Positions 21,610 to 32,911 of a stretch of DNA of 64,000 bases are shown here, piece after piece. Below the pieces are notes generated by a model. The model did not search any database and was not told where the DNA came from. It saw only the letters and a list, made by a program, of their open reading frames with translations. Position 1 is the first letter of the stretch, and each line of letters opens with the position of its first letter. Source of the stretch: Hesseltinella vesiculosa. Its lineage: Eukaryota; Mucoromycota; Mucoromycetes; Mucorales; Cunninghamellaceae. A program made the position numbers and the translations under genes. The stretch covers positions 85,021 to 149,020 of the forward strand of contig MCGT01000046.1 in NCBI GenBank assembly GCA_002104935.1, read 5' to 3'.

Positions 21610-23385
21610 ATGGCAGCATCCTGCGATCCAATAACCAGATGTCGCTCCACTGTTTCTGATTTACCTCTTGAATTGCTTGATGCCATTGTGTGCTGCCTAT
21701 TTGCTCGAGATCAGAAGCAATTGCGACTTACTTGCAGCCGACTGAATGACATTGTCACTCCACGCCTGTTCGAATCGCTTGATCTCACTTGCTCACCCGG
21801 CGAACTCCCTTCACAAATGAAATCTTGTCAGTATTTTTTACAGCACATGAAGACCCTGCCGTTGTCCCAGTCCCAGTCATCCTTTGCTCGCCATGTCAAG
21901 TCCATCACTGCACAAGAGTCTGGCCTCTCGATGGCAATGATTCACCAACTTCTCGAGATCTGTCCAAGTGCCACCAGTCTGTCAATACCAAGCTTTGTGC
22001 TGGCTGAGGCATGGTACGCTATCGAAGATGAATTTGCAGTTCAAGCATTGCCATTCTCCCAGGAAATCAGAGACGCCTTGTCAGCCCAATTTCAGCCTTT
22101 ACTTGGAGGACGGTCGGGGATCACCAGACTGGAACTGACCGGTTCGATGGATCGTTTATTGCATGGTGCCTTTCACGGTTTGGTACCTCACCTGCACCAT
22201 ATCCGCTACCTTGTTGTACTCGTTGACATACCTGTTATCGACCTCCAGCGTCATTGTCCTTTACTGGAATATCTGGAATGCGAAAGAATCAGTGACGATT
22301 TCCCTCTTGTTGAACGCTGGCACGTAGAAAAACAAAGGGGCGGTTGTTTTAATGATATTTTGTGGCCTTGGACATCTCTCAGGTACCTCTCAACCGGATT
22401 TACTGCTGAAACTCAAGAAGGACTAGGTCAATACATTTTCTATCTCTGCATCAAGTTTCCGTCGCTAATGACCTTGGATTTCCAGCTGCACTATGGAGGA
22501 TCTGATGAAATCCTGGACACAAGCCGTTTAGTAGACCTCTCTTCACATGCGACTTTCAAGTACCTCAACTCTATGACGATCGCCTGCGGACGAGGATCGG
22601 ACGAATGCCTGGCTCTTTTCAGCCATTTTGCGCCCTGCCTCACCGCGCTGCACCTCCACTTTGGAGAGCACGATGTAGATGTGTCTGACATCCTCCAATC
22701 CTTCCCGGCTTTGCAGCATTTATGTATCTATAATGAAGGCTTACTGACCTGTGATGTCCTCGATCCCGAAGCACCTACACATGCACTCAAGTCCTTGGAT
22801 ATTGGGGAAAGGTACACAATGCCTCCTTCGCATGATGGTGCCACCTTGGAAACCATATCGACCCTTTGCCCCTCATTGCAGCGTCTTCTTATTGTCTATG
22901 ACGACTGGGTTATGAATGATGAGCCACCTGAATGTATAGCAGAAAATGGCCTGTTGGGAAACTTACAAAAACGGCTGGACAATGTACTCGCTCTTATGCC
23001 AAACCCGCCCAAACCGATGATCGCTGCTTTACCCTGCTCCAATCTGTCCCACCTCGGTATTTCCTTTTGTCAAGGCATTTCTGAAACACCTGGCCTGATT
23101 ATGTTTGCCGAGATCCCCGACAAAACAACCGATACCACCAGCGTCGATTCGAAGGTGCTCAAGGCATGGTATATCGACAAGCAGGATGGCCAAGAAGCTT
23201 TGGACGTAAGGCCGTGGAGTGTCAACACGCCGCTGGCCCTGGAAGCCCTGGTCAACTGGGATATAGACATGGACAGTGTCGTGCCTGTAGACAAAGATTA
23301 CTGCCTTGGATTTGTTGGTATCATTTTTGTACCCTCCCTACCTAGAGAATTTTACTTAGAATGGCAATGTATTCCTATGAAATAG
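21610..23385 (+). CDS. F-box/LRR-like protein, subfamily A (copy A3)
   Basis: Intronless, 591 aa from the ATG at 21610. F-box LPLELLDAIVCCLFARDQKQ followed by LRLTCSRLNDIVTPRLF at about residues 18-60. Leu-rich repeat-like segments follow, with FPALQHLCIYNEGLLTCDVL and RYTMPPSH shared almost word for word with A2. It ends VGIIFVPSLPREFYLEWQCI. A2 and A3 lie head to tail, 298 bp apart, and look like the most recent duplication of the cluster. Function as for the other copies: probable SCF adaptor, substrate unknown. Confidence 0.85.
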   Translation: MAASCDPITRCRSTVSDLPLELLDAIVCCLFARDQKQLRLTCSRLNDIVTPRLFESLDLTCSPGELPSQMKSCQYFLQHMKTLPLSQSQSSFARHVKSITAQESGLSMAMIHQLLEICPSATSLSIPSFVLAEAWYAIEDEFAVQALPFSQEIRDALSAQFQPLLGGRSGITRLELTGSMDRLLHGAFHGLVPHLHHIRYLVVLVDIPVIDLQRHCPLLEYLECERISDDFPLVERWHVEKQRGGCFNDILWPWTSLRYLSTGFTAETQEGLGQYIFYLCIKFPSLMTLDFQLHYGGSDEILDTSRLVDLSSHATFKYLNSMTIACGRGSDECLALFSHFAPCLTALHLHFGEHDVDVSDILQSFPALQHLCIYNEGLLTCDVLDPEAPTHALKSLDIGERYTMPPSHDGATLETISTLCPSLQRLLIVYDDWVMNDEPPECIAENGLLGNLQKRLDNVLALMPNPPKPMIAALPCSNLSHLGISFCQGISETPGLIMFAEIPDKTTDTTSVDSKVLKAWYIDKQDGQEALDVRPWSVNTPLALEALVNWDIDMDSVVPVDKDYCLGFVGIIFVPSLPREFYLEWQCIPMK

Positions 23386-24146
23386 ACATTTGGGGACAAG
23401 TTATAAAAAGTACATTACGAAAGTTCATAACTTGTAGGATGCCAATTCCAAATTTGCAGTGTCACTTAGAGCCCCCCCTCCCCCTCCCACAAAAAAAAAA
23501 AACGTCGTGATTCTCGAGTGTGCTTTACTTTGAATGAACAAGTTACATGTGGTTTCTACCAGATATCGGCCGTCATTTAGAAGCAGCACGATTATTTTTT
23601 TTTTTTTTCAATCGAACGAACTGCTAAATCATTTCAAGTGCGCGAAAATGTAGGATCAAGTGTGCGCGAATAGCTTTTTCGTGCATGTTTACCAGCCTCT
23701 AGCTCTGCCTTCTGCTGCCCAAGAGAGATATAATTTTAATCACGATCACTTTTTATCATTTTGAAACAGTATAAAAAATTTGGCGCGAATTGACTTGTGC
23801 AGTTTTGCACTTTGGGCTTTTATCAGGTCGCAGCGTTGGTTTTTTTTTTTTTTGAAATGGCGTGCAGGAAGCAAAAAACTTAAACATTGCCATCCCAGAA
23901 TGGCAGTGCGCAGAAAAAAAAACGCGCTCAATACAGGCGATATTACTCTAGCTATAAAATCCCTCGTAGAGCATCATACGACGCCTTCCGAGCCAGATAT
24001 AAGCAAAAAAAAAAAAAAAAAATACGGCGGCGACGACAAGCAGAAAAAAAAAAATTGCAAGCTTTTTATTCGCTGACCGCTTAGCTGAGCCTTGACTGGT
24101 GGCCAAGCTTAGAATTGTGAAAACATCGACTTTTTGATCTAGGTTA

Positions 24147-24305
24147 CTTTCTTTGAAACCACAGACAGAAGATATATTTTGTAGGTGGTAGCCTGATTTT
24201 CAGAAAACTTTCACCCATGACGACGGGTGAAAGGCGCATTTCCCGATTTGGAAGAAAAAGGTCAATACAAAAAATGGCAGAGTGAGCGAATGACGAGAGG
24301 TAAAA
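24147..24305 (+). repeat. Dispersed repeat, copy 2
   Basis: Second copy of the repeat at 16611-16790, same orientation, shortened by a few small deletions in its middle. It shares ctttgaaacca, agaagatatattt, tagcc, gattttcagaa, gtgaaagg and aaaaaatggcagag. Copies 1 and 2 bracket F-box genes A2 and A3. Confidence 0.7.
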
Positions 24306-24448
24306 AGGAACGCAGGACTGTTCGACGTAGAGGAATGGTGAATGAGAAATGCATAGTTTACGAGAGTTGTACAATGACTGGTTAAGGAGATATGGCTAGG
24401 ATAGCCTGTGGGCTTGTAAGCGGAAATGAGCCAAGGTAAGCCTTACCA

Positions 24449-24762
24449 CTGACTCTGTGCTGCCGACGTGACCAGCCTCACCCGCGCTGACCGCCGCTCC
24501 TGCCTCTGACTCTGTGCTGCCGTCCTCACCAGCCTCTGCCACTCCAACATCATCCCTCCTTCACGTCATCCCTCCTCCACCTCCTGCTTTGAATGATATG
24601 CTATTTGCAGAGGAGTTCCGTGATGCCGCCCTGTCCATAGGAAAGCGAATGTCGTGGCGAAAGTGTTTCGATGAAGGTCGCGCAGCTGGTCACTTCCAAG
24701 GCTTCAAAACTGAAAAGTCATTGAAGAACACGTTCAACGTGTGGAATAAAAAACCGCATTGA
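24449..24762 (+). other. Small Pro-rich open frame after a 17-bp direct repeat; possible gene remnant
   Basis: The 17-mer ctgactctgtgctgccg occurs at 24449-24465 and 24506-24522, 57 nt (19 codons) apart. The frame open from about 24469 reads a Pro/Ala/Ser-rich stretch, then MLFAEEFRDAALSIGKRMSW and a charged tail ending FNVWNKKPH at 24762. The first ATG is at 24598. The helical, charged end looks protein-like, but no family was recognised and no start context is convincing. It could be the last exon of a decayed transposon or duplicated gene. Confidence 0.3.
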
Positions 24763-25390
24763 TGCCAATGTCATCCTGGCATTTACTAAAATGTAGCTGA
24801 AGAAAGTGAAAACTAGAAAAGTAGGTTGTTATGACAACCTAGTACAAATATCAAATTTGGAAGCAGAGTCGTGACCTTGGCTGGTAATGGAGAACCACAA
24901 ACATGAGCAAATTTTCTTAGCCAGGAAACTTGTCCATTTCTTTTTTTTTGCTCCTGTCGTCACTTCTCCATCTGAGATAGGGTTCAGCTGTTCAGGTATA
25001 TAAGAGTTAATGGGCGAGAGGCGCGGCTGGATCGTCTCGGTGAGTGTTGCTCTTCTTGGCTGGTCTAATCTGCTCCTGTTGCAACTGCTTGGCTGCGCCA
25101 TTAGGCCATGTTTTTCATCTCTGATTTGATCCATGCCGACCAGGTGGCCGAACACTGAGGACAGACACTACTTTGGCATCCAATGTTCTCACCTTCCCTA
25201 GTACTTCTCAGTTTTTGAGATGGCAATCTCATAACGGCCATTTATAGTGTTTGTGTTTGCGTAATGTCCTTTATTTAATTCGACTCAGAATGAGTCGTGT
25301 TGTCAAGCGGACGGAAGCAGCGGATTTTTTTTTTTTTTTAAAAAAAAAACTGGCTGCGCATTCTCTTTCTTTCTCACTCCATTATTGCTT

Positions 25391-27202
25391 ATGACAAGCC
25401 CTTCTTCCATTGAATGTGAGGCCCATATCAGCTCATTGCCACAAGAATTACTAGAGAGCATATTGCTTTCTTCGGATAAACAACAACAAAAGCAATTGCG
25501 ATGTGTCAACCGTCGTTTCCATGATTTGGTCACGCCTCATTTATTTCAATCCATTACTCTCAATGTGGAGGCCAATGCAATGAACATCATTCCGTCATCA
25601 CCTTGCTTGGCTTTATTATTGTACCTTGAACAGCAACAAAAAGCATGCGCAGGCGTATCTGTGGCTCGGCATGTGCGCTCCATCAAGGCCGGACATGTTG
25701 ATCTTTCATTGGAAGACTTGACTAGGTTTCTACGCGTCTGTCCCGGTGTCACCGACCTAGCCCTGTTCGCTTCATTCCTCACTGAATCCTTCAACGGTCG
25801 GCAAGAGCAGATCAATTCTTCCAGTTTCCCAGCGGACAGACAGCAAGCAGTGTCGTCAGAAGACCACCTTCAAGTGATATTTGGTGGATGCTCGAGCATC
25901 AGAAATCTACAGCTTATGGACCCCCAGCTCTGTCAACAGGTCATCAATGTGATGCACAGAATGCTACCCTATCTGTCTCATCTAAACTCTCTCGACCTTG
26001 GTTTGTGCGTGCCAATGCCTGAACAGTCCTTTGACGCCGAACTATGCAACCTTGCCAGTCTTCAGAGCCACTGCCCTCATTTAACGTCTCTGGCTTTCCC
26101 TGTCGCTCGTGCCGAGTATGGGCTGATCGACACTTGGCAAGAAAGCAAAAAAAAGGGCGGCGACTTTGACAGTGTGATCCGACCGTGGACGACTGTCACT
26201 GATTTTTGGCTGGTGGGTCACTCTGATTTGACATCAGGAGCTAAACTTGGCCGCATCATCGCCTTTGTCTGCGTCAAGTTTCCTCGTCTCACGTCCCTCA
26301 CATTAGATTTAAATTGTCCTTTCGCGTTGGAAGACACCGCCGCCTTGAAGCAAACGTTGATGGATCCCTCTTTGGGCTGCTTTCGTCATCTCGAAACCTT
26401 GAAATTGGAGTGTTATGGAAGCATTGGTGTAGCCCAGCATGTCCTTGGTCATTTTACCTCGATAGAGCCAAGAAAACTCAAGTCATTGACTCTCAAGTTT
26501 CATGTCGATGTAGGCGGGTTTGATTTTCTGGAGACAGTGTCTCAATTCCCAGCCTTGGAGAGCCTTCACACAGAAGGCATTGGCCAATTGGAAGCTGACT
26601 TGGAGAACGATGTAGCTGCATGCTCTCTTGCCCGAATCGATATCTCCAGCTCATGGCCGGTTGGCAGCAGCAACACATTGGACGCCATTGGACGACTTAG
26701 CCCTTCGCTGCAATATCTCAAGATTAACATTGGGGCGTGGGGAACTACCATTCTCAGCGGAACAGACAATGAAACCTTTAGGCTCAAAGACTTTGCTCTT
26801 GGCCGGCTGAATTTGGCTGCTCCTTGCAGCTATACCAGCCCAAGAACGATTTCGCTGGCCCACTTCAACCATCTCTCCCGTCTCGATATCGTCGACTATG
26901 GAAGCCAGCAAACGCCTGGACTGCTCTTCCTTGCAGAAGTTTCGTACGACACCACCTTGATGACACTCAAATCGTGGTTCATCGAAAAAGACCAATCTGG
27001 CAAAACCTGCTCGATCAGATGCCTGGGGAACAGCACACCACCAGAGCTGGATGCTTTCGCCAATTGGTTCGATCCTTGCGAATGTGACGATGACTCGGTC
27101 ACCTCAGACCCTCCCTCCTTTGACGGCTTTATGCGCGTCATTGTCATGCATTCACTTCCTGAGCATATCTACTACGATTCCTTAAAAGCCCCTTCTAAAT
27201 AA
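25391..27202 (+). CDS. F-box/LRR-like protein, subfamily B (copy B2)
   Basis: Intronless, 603 aa. F-box LPQELLESILLSSDKQQQKQ with LRCVNRRFHDLVTPHLF at about residues 13-57. The body is Leu-rich and repeat-like (LNSLDLGLCV, LTSLTLDLN, LETLKLECYG). The end, MRVIVMHSLPEHIYYDSLKA, matches B1 in pattern. B1 and B2 also share ARHVRSIK and PWTTVTD blocks that distinguish them from subfamily A. Last gene of the tandem cluster. Probable SCF substrate receptor of unknown target. Confidence 0.85.
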   Translation: MTSPSSIECEAHISSLPQELLESILLSSDKQQQKQLRCVNRRFHDLVTPHLFQSITLNVEANAMNIIPSSPCLALLLYLEQQQKACAGVSVARHVRSIKAGHVDLSLEDLTRFLRVCPGVTDLALFASFLTESFNGRQEQINSSSFPADRQQAVSSEDHLQVIFGGCSSIRNLQLMDPQLCQQVINVMHRMLPYLSHLNSLDLGLCVPMPEQSFDAELCNLASLQSHCPHLTSLAFPVARAEYGLIDTWQESKKKGGDFDSVIRPWTTVTDFWLVGHSDLTSGAKLGRIIAFVCVKFPRLTSLTLDLNCPFALEDTAALKQTLMDPSLGCFRHLETLKLECYGSIGVAQHVLGHFTSIEPRKLKSLTLKFHVDVGGFDFLETVSQFPALESLHTEGIGQLEADLENDVAACSLARIDISSSWPVGSSNTLDAIGRLSPSLQYLKINIGAWGTTILSGTDNETFRLKDFALGRLNLAAPCSYTSPRTISLAHFNHLSRLDIVDYGSQQTPGLLFLAEVSYDTTLMTLKSWFIEKDQSGKTCSIRCLGNSTPPELDAFANWFDPCECDDDSVTSDPPSFDGFMRVIVMHSLPEHIYYDSLKAPSK

Positions 27203-27541
27203 AATACCAGGCTAGTTGTTGATATAAAAAACGGCTGCTCCCTTGGAAGATCATAGATCATGCGTTAATATATCCTCAGGCTATTGATACTACATTTGGC
27301 AGCATTGTAGCTAAACCATTGTGACAGCCAAAATAGAAAAGTAGCGGTCTTCAGATCTTACTGTGTCTAGCCTATGCCTACTGTAATCAAAGCACAAAAA
27401 GAGCACTTCCGCTTTTCGTAACGAGGCGACGGCGGATTTTGAATAGCGAATTGGCTGGTGAATTTTTTTTTCTTCTTCTCTTCTCTTTGTCTCAACATCA
27501 AGATTATTTGTTTATTTTAATAATCCCAACAGCTAGTGGTG

Positions 27542-28738
27542 ATGCAGAATGAAAACGCCTATACTGACCTGGAACGATTGAAAGATACTTGGGTTGAGCC
27601 TCTGAGGAGTGAGCTTTCCAAGGCATTTTACCATTTTTTCAAGCCTGACAATCTATTCCACACCGATTCACCCTGCCATATGATGCCACTTTTCCTTTGT
27701 AAGTATTAGCAATAATAATTGTCATGTTACTGTGCTCACTCTAGCTTTATATTCTTGTTGAAAAAACAGGTGTGCCATTGTCGACAGCTGATTTCGGGAT
27801 ATACATTCAAACCAATCATGCTCAGCAACTGGCGCAAATCCTTGCAACCACCATCAACCTGCCATCGGCGCCGGCCATTCCTCATCATTTGGTGGTGCCA
27901 TCGTCTGCGTTGGAGAGCAACATGACCACATTCCATATGCGCTCCGGCAGGGACTTCCTCAACCTGAAAAAAAAAGTCAAACAAGCCAAAAAACAGCGAG
28001 AGCGTCACGTAAATGCATACGAATCCTGGGATCGCGCCTCGCGATTACTGGCAGCCCGGCAGTACGTCTTTATCAGCCTGGACATTGAGGCTTACGAAGC
28101 TGACCACTCGATTCTACTGGAAATCGGATGGTCCATGTATGACAGTCGCCTAGATCGGTACATGGATCAGCACTATATGATCGATCAATACCGGCACCTG
28201 GCCAACGGCAAGTACGTATCAGACGAACGCCTGCACTTCCAGTTCGGGACTTCGGTTTGGAGCAGCCTCAAGCAAGCGCTGGAGGAATTGTACAAGGATA
28301 TGGCGTGGGCTACTCAGCGGGACGGCTCGTTTGTTCTCGTTGGTCATGGTTTAGACAGTGATTTGCGCTATTTGGGAAAAGCCGGCTTCAAATGGCCGGC
28401 TGTGCAAGCCGGTCATTCACTCAGCGTGGACTTTTCTTACCCACTTGCGACCCATGGTGTGACTAAGGTTGAGGACAGTGCTGTGCGAACGATCATCAAC
28501 ACCGAAACTCTCTATGGCGTCCACAAGAACGATCTCCTGCAACCTTCGTCCCTCGGCAAATGTCTGGTAGATTTAGATATACCGTATCGTCATTTGCACA
28601 ATGCTGGTAAGACCAATTTCTCTGTCGCATAAAAAAAAAAGCGAAGGTGGTTCTCATCCTGTGTTTATTTGTCCTGTAGGAAATGATGCGCATTATACCA
28701 TGGCTCTGATGAAGCTTCTGTTGGACCTTTCCACTTAA
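27542..28738 (+). CDS. Gfd2/YDR514C-like protein with DEDDh exonuclease fold
   Basis: 350 aa in three exons: 27542-27698, 27770-28606, 28680-28738. The C-terminal two thirds has the Gfd2/YDR514C ribonuclease-H-like fold with all DEDDh residues: D157 and E159 in SLDIEAYE, D248/D250 in HGLDSDLRYL, and H-x4-D in HNAGND at about 329-334. This resembles an active 3'-5' exonuclease site. Yeast Gfd2 is linked genetically to mRNA export, but a catalytic role is not established (family knowledge). A Lys/Arg-rich helix lies at about residues 118-135. The start at 27542 is the first ATG of the spliced frame. Convergent with eL34, 130 bp apart. Confidence 0.85.
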
Positions 28739-28868
28739 CTCTCTTAAAAAAAACAAATGTCTGTCCATCCCTCAATCTCTCCAAAATAATATAAAAAATG
28801 ATTGAAGTGGATTTTTATAAAAAAAAAGGTTGCACCGATCCAAGAATTTAACAAAAAGCAAGAGATGC

Positions 28869-29356
28869 TTAGTTCTTGTTGCCCTTGAGGACACGCTTAA
28901 CGATCTTTTGTTCTTCGATCAAGAAAGCGCGCAAGATACGGCTGCGGACACAGGTGGCGCAACGAGAACCACCATAGGCACGGGTGACGTTCTTTTGGGT
29001 CTTGGTCACAGTGGCGAATTGGCGAGGTCGGAGAGCCTTAACCTGTGGGAAGAAGGTGCAAAGAAAAGAACGTGAGCAGAGTATTTCGTTTTTCCCCCCC
29101 TTCCGTCAGCATCTACATACACCAGCCAAGTTGTTACCACAGTCACCGCAACGGGGAGCCTTGACGGGCTTCTTTTGGTATTGGTAGACGAGCTTGGAGC
29201 CTGAAAAATGTCATGGTGAGTGATTTCATTGTTGATCGAGAGTGTTGATTCTGAATGGAAGGCGAACGAGAACTTACCAGGGGTCTTGACGATCTTGACA
29301 CGGTTGGAACGGGTGTTGTAAGAAAGACGACGACGGTAAGTAACTCTTTGAACCAT
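28869..29356 (-). CDS. RPL34: 60S ribosomal protein eL34
   Basis: Cytosolic large-subunit protein, 110 aa, three exons on the minus strand: 29278-29356, 29121-29200, 28869-29042. It starts [18 protein letters not shown] and carries the eL34 zinc-ribbon cysteines (CGDCG ... CATC) and the signature [17 protein letters not shown]. Introns are short. A CATC tetranucleotide run (about 29409-29434) lies just upstream of the ATG in the leader or an upstream intron. Divergent to the RbfA-like gene at 29720. Confidence 0.96.
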
Positions 29357-29408
29357 GATCTAACAATGGCAATGTTAAAAAAAAATAGGTGAGCTTCAAA
29401 CGTCTTTA

Positions 29409-29434
29409 TCCATCCATCCAGCCATCCATCCATC
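29409..29434. repeat. CATC microsatellite upstream of eL34
   Basis: Interrupted (CATC)n tract, about six units with one GCC change, between eL34 and the RbfA-like gene. Confidence 0.7.
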
Positions 29435-29719
29435 GTCGACAATGCCATCATAGCAACTGAATCCATTGTTGTCATTTCCTCGCATGCAATCGTTCCTGAT
29501 GTAGCCTGTTGAACCTACCTACCAAGTATTTACACGAGCAAAGGTCGTAAATGAGAGGGAGAAGAAGAAGAAGAAAAAAAGCCGCCTTCCGCTGCCTAAA
29601 AAAAAAAACGAAGAAGCCCGCTTGCTGACCACCTTGCTGATTGGCCGAAATTTGTACGTCTTCTTTTTTTTTTTTTCCTTCTCCTTTCGTCTTTGCATCC
29701 ACTGCATCCACTGCATACT

Positions 29720-30420
29720 ATGTTTCGACGGTTTACCACAGCCGTCAATCATGTTGCTCATGTAAAGAAAGCAAGAAAACCTCAGTTGGATCATGTCAGT
29801 GATATTATGATTCCTGGCCAAAGCCTGCATTATTTCCGCCCGCACAAAGTTAAGACTGCCCATGCGATCTTGCCTCATGTACGACCGACGAAAAGAATGA
29901 TATGATTTCCAGCTCACTTGGTATTCTAATCTTGAATAGGAGCAACATTTGGAAGTACATAAGGAATCGTCACGACCAATGTATGAATACGAAGCTGCTC
30001 CAACACTATCGCAGGAACGCATGGCCAGCCGGATCCACCGTGCATTGTCCACCGTTTACGCCGTTGAGCCATTGCCATCACCGCTCATTACCCAAGCGTA
30101 TTTATCATTGCTAGACGTCAAAGTGTCAAGGAATCTACGCAAATGTCATGTCTTTTACGAGCCTCTGTCGACCAGCAAAGCCGAGAGGGTAATAGCTGGT
30201 TTTGCAGCTGAGGCTTTGCTTCATTTTCATTTTTTTTTTTTTTCGCTGGCAGGGACATGTTCATCGGGCCCTAATAGAACATCAAGACCTGCTGAACAAA
30301 CTGATCAAGCAACACGCCCAGCTACGTAAACCTATCATGGTGAAATTCATATCTGATACCCAAACCAAAGAGCTGAAAGCGATTTACGATCAGTTGGAAA
30401 AGGAGCTTGGGCCTCAGTGA
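29720..30420 (+). CDS. RBFA: Ribosome-binding factor A-like, probably mitochondrial
   Basis: 191 aa, exons 29720-29878, 29940-30188 and 30253-30420. After a basic, acid-free start (MFRRFTTAVNHVAHVKKARK) typical of a mitochondrial presequence comes an RbfA-type KH-like domain from about residue 70. It reads ERMASRIHRALSTVYAVE, then the strand TQAYLSLLDVKVSRNLRKCH and HVHRALIEHQDLLNKLIKQH. RbfA helps mature the 3' end and platform of small-subunit rRNA; here the organellar small subunit is the likely target (inference). Divergence is high, as usual for mitochondrial RbfA proteins. Confidence 0.75.
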
Positions 30421-30520
30421 CCCACGCCTTGCCAAACGTGGCATGCCATTAAAATCTAGAATGTTTTATTTATTTTTTTGAGGGGATGTTTATGTATACA
30501 ATTTTCAATAAGTACAACTT

Positions 30521-31859
30521 TCAAGTGTATAGAGGGTCGGAGGCTGCGAGTCCAAAACCAATGCGTCGATTGCCATAGTCAAACACCTGTGGGCGGAAAA
30601 TAAAAAATTCAGATGCTAGAAGTGAACTTTTTGTTTTGGGCCTTACCGTGTAGTAGTGGCGCATGAAAACGTCACCGAGGATCCAAGTTTTTTCTTCATA
30701 GTCAAGAGATTGTCCCGAGATACCAGAGAGACACATGGTTTTGGAGGGCTGGAGCTGGCTGAGCACGTATTGGTTGCCGGGCAAGACCAACTCGACCCCG
30801 TCTTCCAATTCGAAAATCAAGGGTGGCAGCAAGGAGGCAGCATTACAAGGGACAGACCAGGTCGAGTCCCCATTGTCGACTGCACCGTCGATGGCTCCAT
30901 GGATTTTTTCTGCGTCTTCGGGCGTGACAATGATCAAAGTGGTGCCGCTGTCGACGATGGCTCGGCGGTTGCCCATTTTGGCCATGTTTCCCAAGCGGAT
31001 CTTTTGTAGCTGGATAGCCCAGTATTCGGTATCAACCAAGGGGGTAAACATCATGGGACCAGAGAAGCGAGACAGGTCCATGCCACCAAAGTCAATTTCA
31101 CCGCCTCGCGACTGGATGTACATGGCGAACAGCGGGGAATCAAGCATTCGGCTGCTCATCATGGAGTAAAATGGAGGTGGATGGTGGGAGCTGGAGAGGG
31201 AGGCAAGCCCCAAACCAAAGATTCCGTCAAAAGGCGTGCCCATGAAGTCGTTTGAGATGGCGATGGCTTCACCCACGACCTGATCTTCCAATTCCAAGCC
31301 AGCTACTTGAATCGTGTCACGGTTCAGTACAGCTCGGATGTGGCCTGTGCCATAGTTGACATCCATAAACACTTGCTCGTCGTCGTCGTCCTCGTCTTCC
31401 AAACCCAACGGCTCGTGACTAGCCGACAGTCTTCTGTTATAATTTTGATGATGCTGACAGCTGTTTGATTCGCATGTAGATGACACCACCCAAACGTCAG
31501 CACTGCCTGTGTCAAACACGACTTGGAATGGCTGCGGTGGCTCTCCAATATGGATCTCACCATAATAACCTACCAGCCAAAATAGTAGAAGATGCATGAA
31601 CATTGGTTTTTTTTTGTTTTGCTTTGTTAGCCTTACCACTTCCGTGCTGATAGCTCACCTGGGGTACTTTAGAGATGGCATAGGATTGACCCAAGGGTGA
31701 CGACTCGGTTTTCAATTTGATTTTTAGAGGCGCGGAGTTGGAATGCGCGGAGTTATTGGTAGGTTGATCTGGGAATGGTCTTGCGTGGGTCGTGGTGGTA
31801 GTGACGAGAATGGATACCAGCATCCAGGGATAACTAAATTGTTTCAAAGCGAGCATCAT
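30521..31859 (-). CDS. Secreted pepsin-like aspartic protease (family A1)
   Basis: 403 aa, exons on the minus strand 31637-31859, 30647-31569, 30521-30586. An N-terminal signal peptide (LKQFSYPWMLVSILVTTTTT) is followed by a short propeptide ending near the QVSYQHGSG sequence. The bilobed protease has active-site D94 (VFDTGSADVW), the flap tyrosine in NYGTGH (about 147) and D281 (AIVDSGTT). An acidic Asp/Glu run (EDEDDDDEQ, about 131-139) sits before the flap, where pepsins have a short loop. It is predicted to be secreted or vacuolar. The start is the first ATG ahead of the hydrophobic core; a second Met follows immediately. Confidence 0.92.
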
Positions 31860-32911
31860 GGCTTTCAATTTTTTTATTTTTATCGAGTCTCGCTTCCAAA
31901 AAAAGTGTGATGTGGTTGGTGTTATTTTAGTCTTCTCCACTGCCAGGTGTTGAAGGAAAAAAAGAAAGAGATAAAAAAAAAATAAGCAACAAAAAGAGCT
32001 CGTAAACGGGAAAGACCATTGTCTGTGGCGCGATGAAAATTATTAAAGTGGAGGTCAAAAAGACCCTAGGGTAGATTGATGCACATGGCTTTTCATTGTC
32101 TTCTTCCAGACAATCAATACAAGCCTGTCCAATGTTTGTTTCATTGGTTTTTTCTCGGCATAATGAAAACCAACAAAAAAAAAAAAAGAAAAAAAAAAGG
32201 GAGTCCCCACAACTGGTCAAAGGGTCCAAGGTGGACGGGGAGAAGGTCCAAGCTCCGTGACCCCTGACGATTGCCCTTGAAATGTCCATGCACGTTCGGA
32301 TGGCCAGGCCCCCTTTCACCCCATTGAAATCCAACTGGTGCTCATCTAATCATCAATTACATCCTGACTATTTGTTCTTTTACTTTTTTTTTTTTTTTTT
32401 TTTGTTTTTGTTTGTCATTTGTAGATTGACAAACTCCCAGGCAGGAAGAAGAGGACAAACAAATGAATATTTTTTAATTGATCTACGGGCGCTGGATCCG
32501 TTTGAATTTTGAGTTCACTAGCTTTCTTTCTCCCATTTGCTTGCTTGCCATGTTTTTTTTATCCCCTGGGAGGTTATTTTTTTCCCGCCTGATTACAGAA
32601 AGCCCTGACAAGCTCAACCGAAAAAAGTTTCAATTGTTTTTTTTATTGAAATGGAATGTCATGAGAGTTGGTGCAAGTACAATAATTAGAGAAAAAAAAA
32701 GTAAAGGGTAGAGGGCAGTGAATAATAGGTAGGAAAACAAGTATGAAAAAAGGAAAACTACACTACAAAGAGACTATATAAAAAAAAGAGGGCGAATGCG
32801 TATTTACGATGGGAAAGTGTCAAGTGTACAAAAAAAAAAAGTGGATAAGAGTGGAGGGGGATAGGGATGGATCCAGATGGAGAGAAAAAAAAAACGGTGG
32901 GATGTTTTTTT
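31860..32911. other. Intergenic upstream of the aspartic protease
   Basis: About 1.05 kb between two minus-strand genes; A/T homopolymers and no recognisable gene. Should hold the protease promoter and the GT2 terminator. Confidence 0.55.

Larger units (their letters stand above)
23386..25390. other. Second repeat-bearing gap in the F-box cluster
   Basis: About 2 kb without an intact gene. It contains A/T homopolymers, copy 2 of the dispersed repeat (24147-24305) and a short Pro-rich open frame downstream of degenerate direct repeats (24449-24762). No transposase was recognised. Confidence 0.65.
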
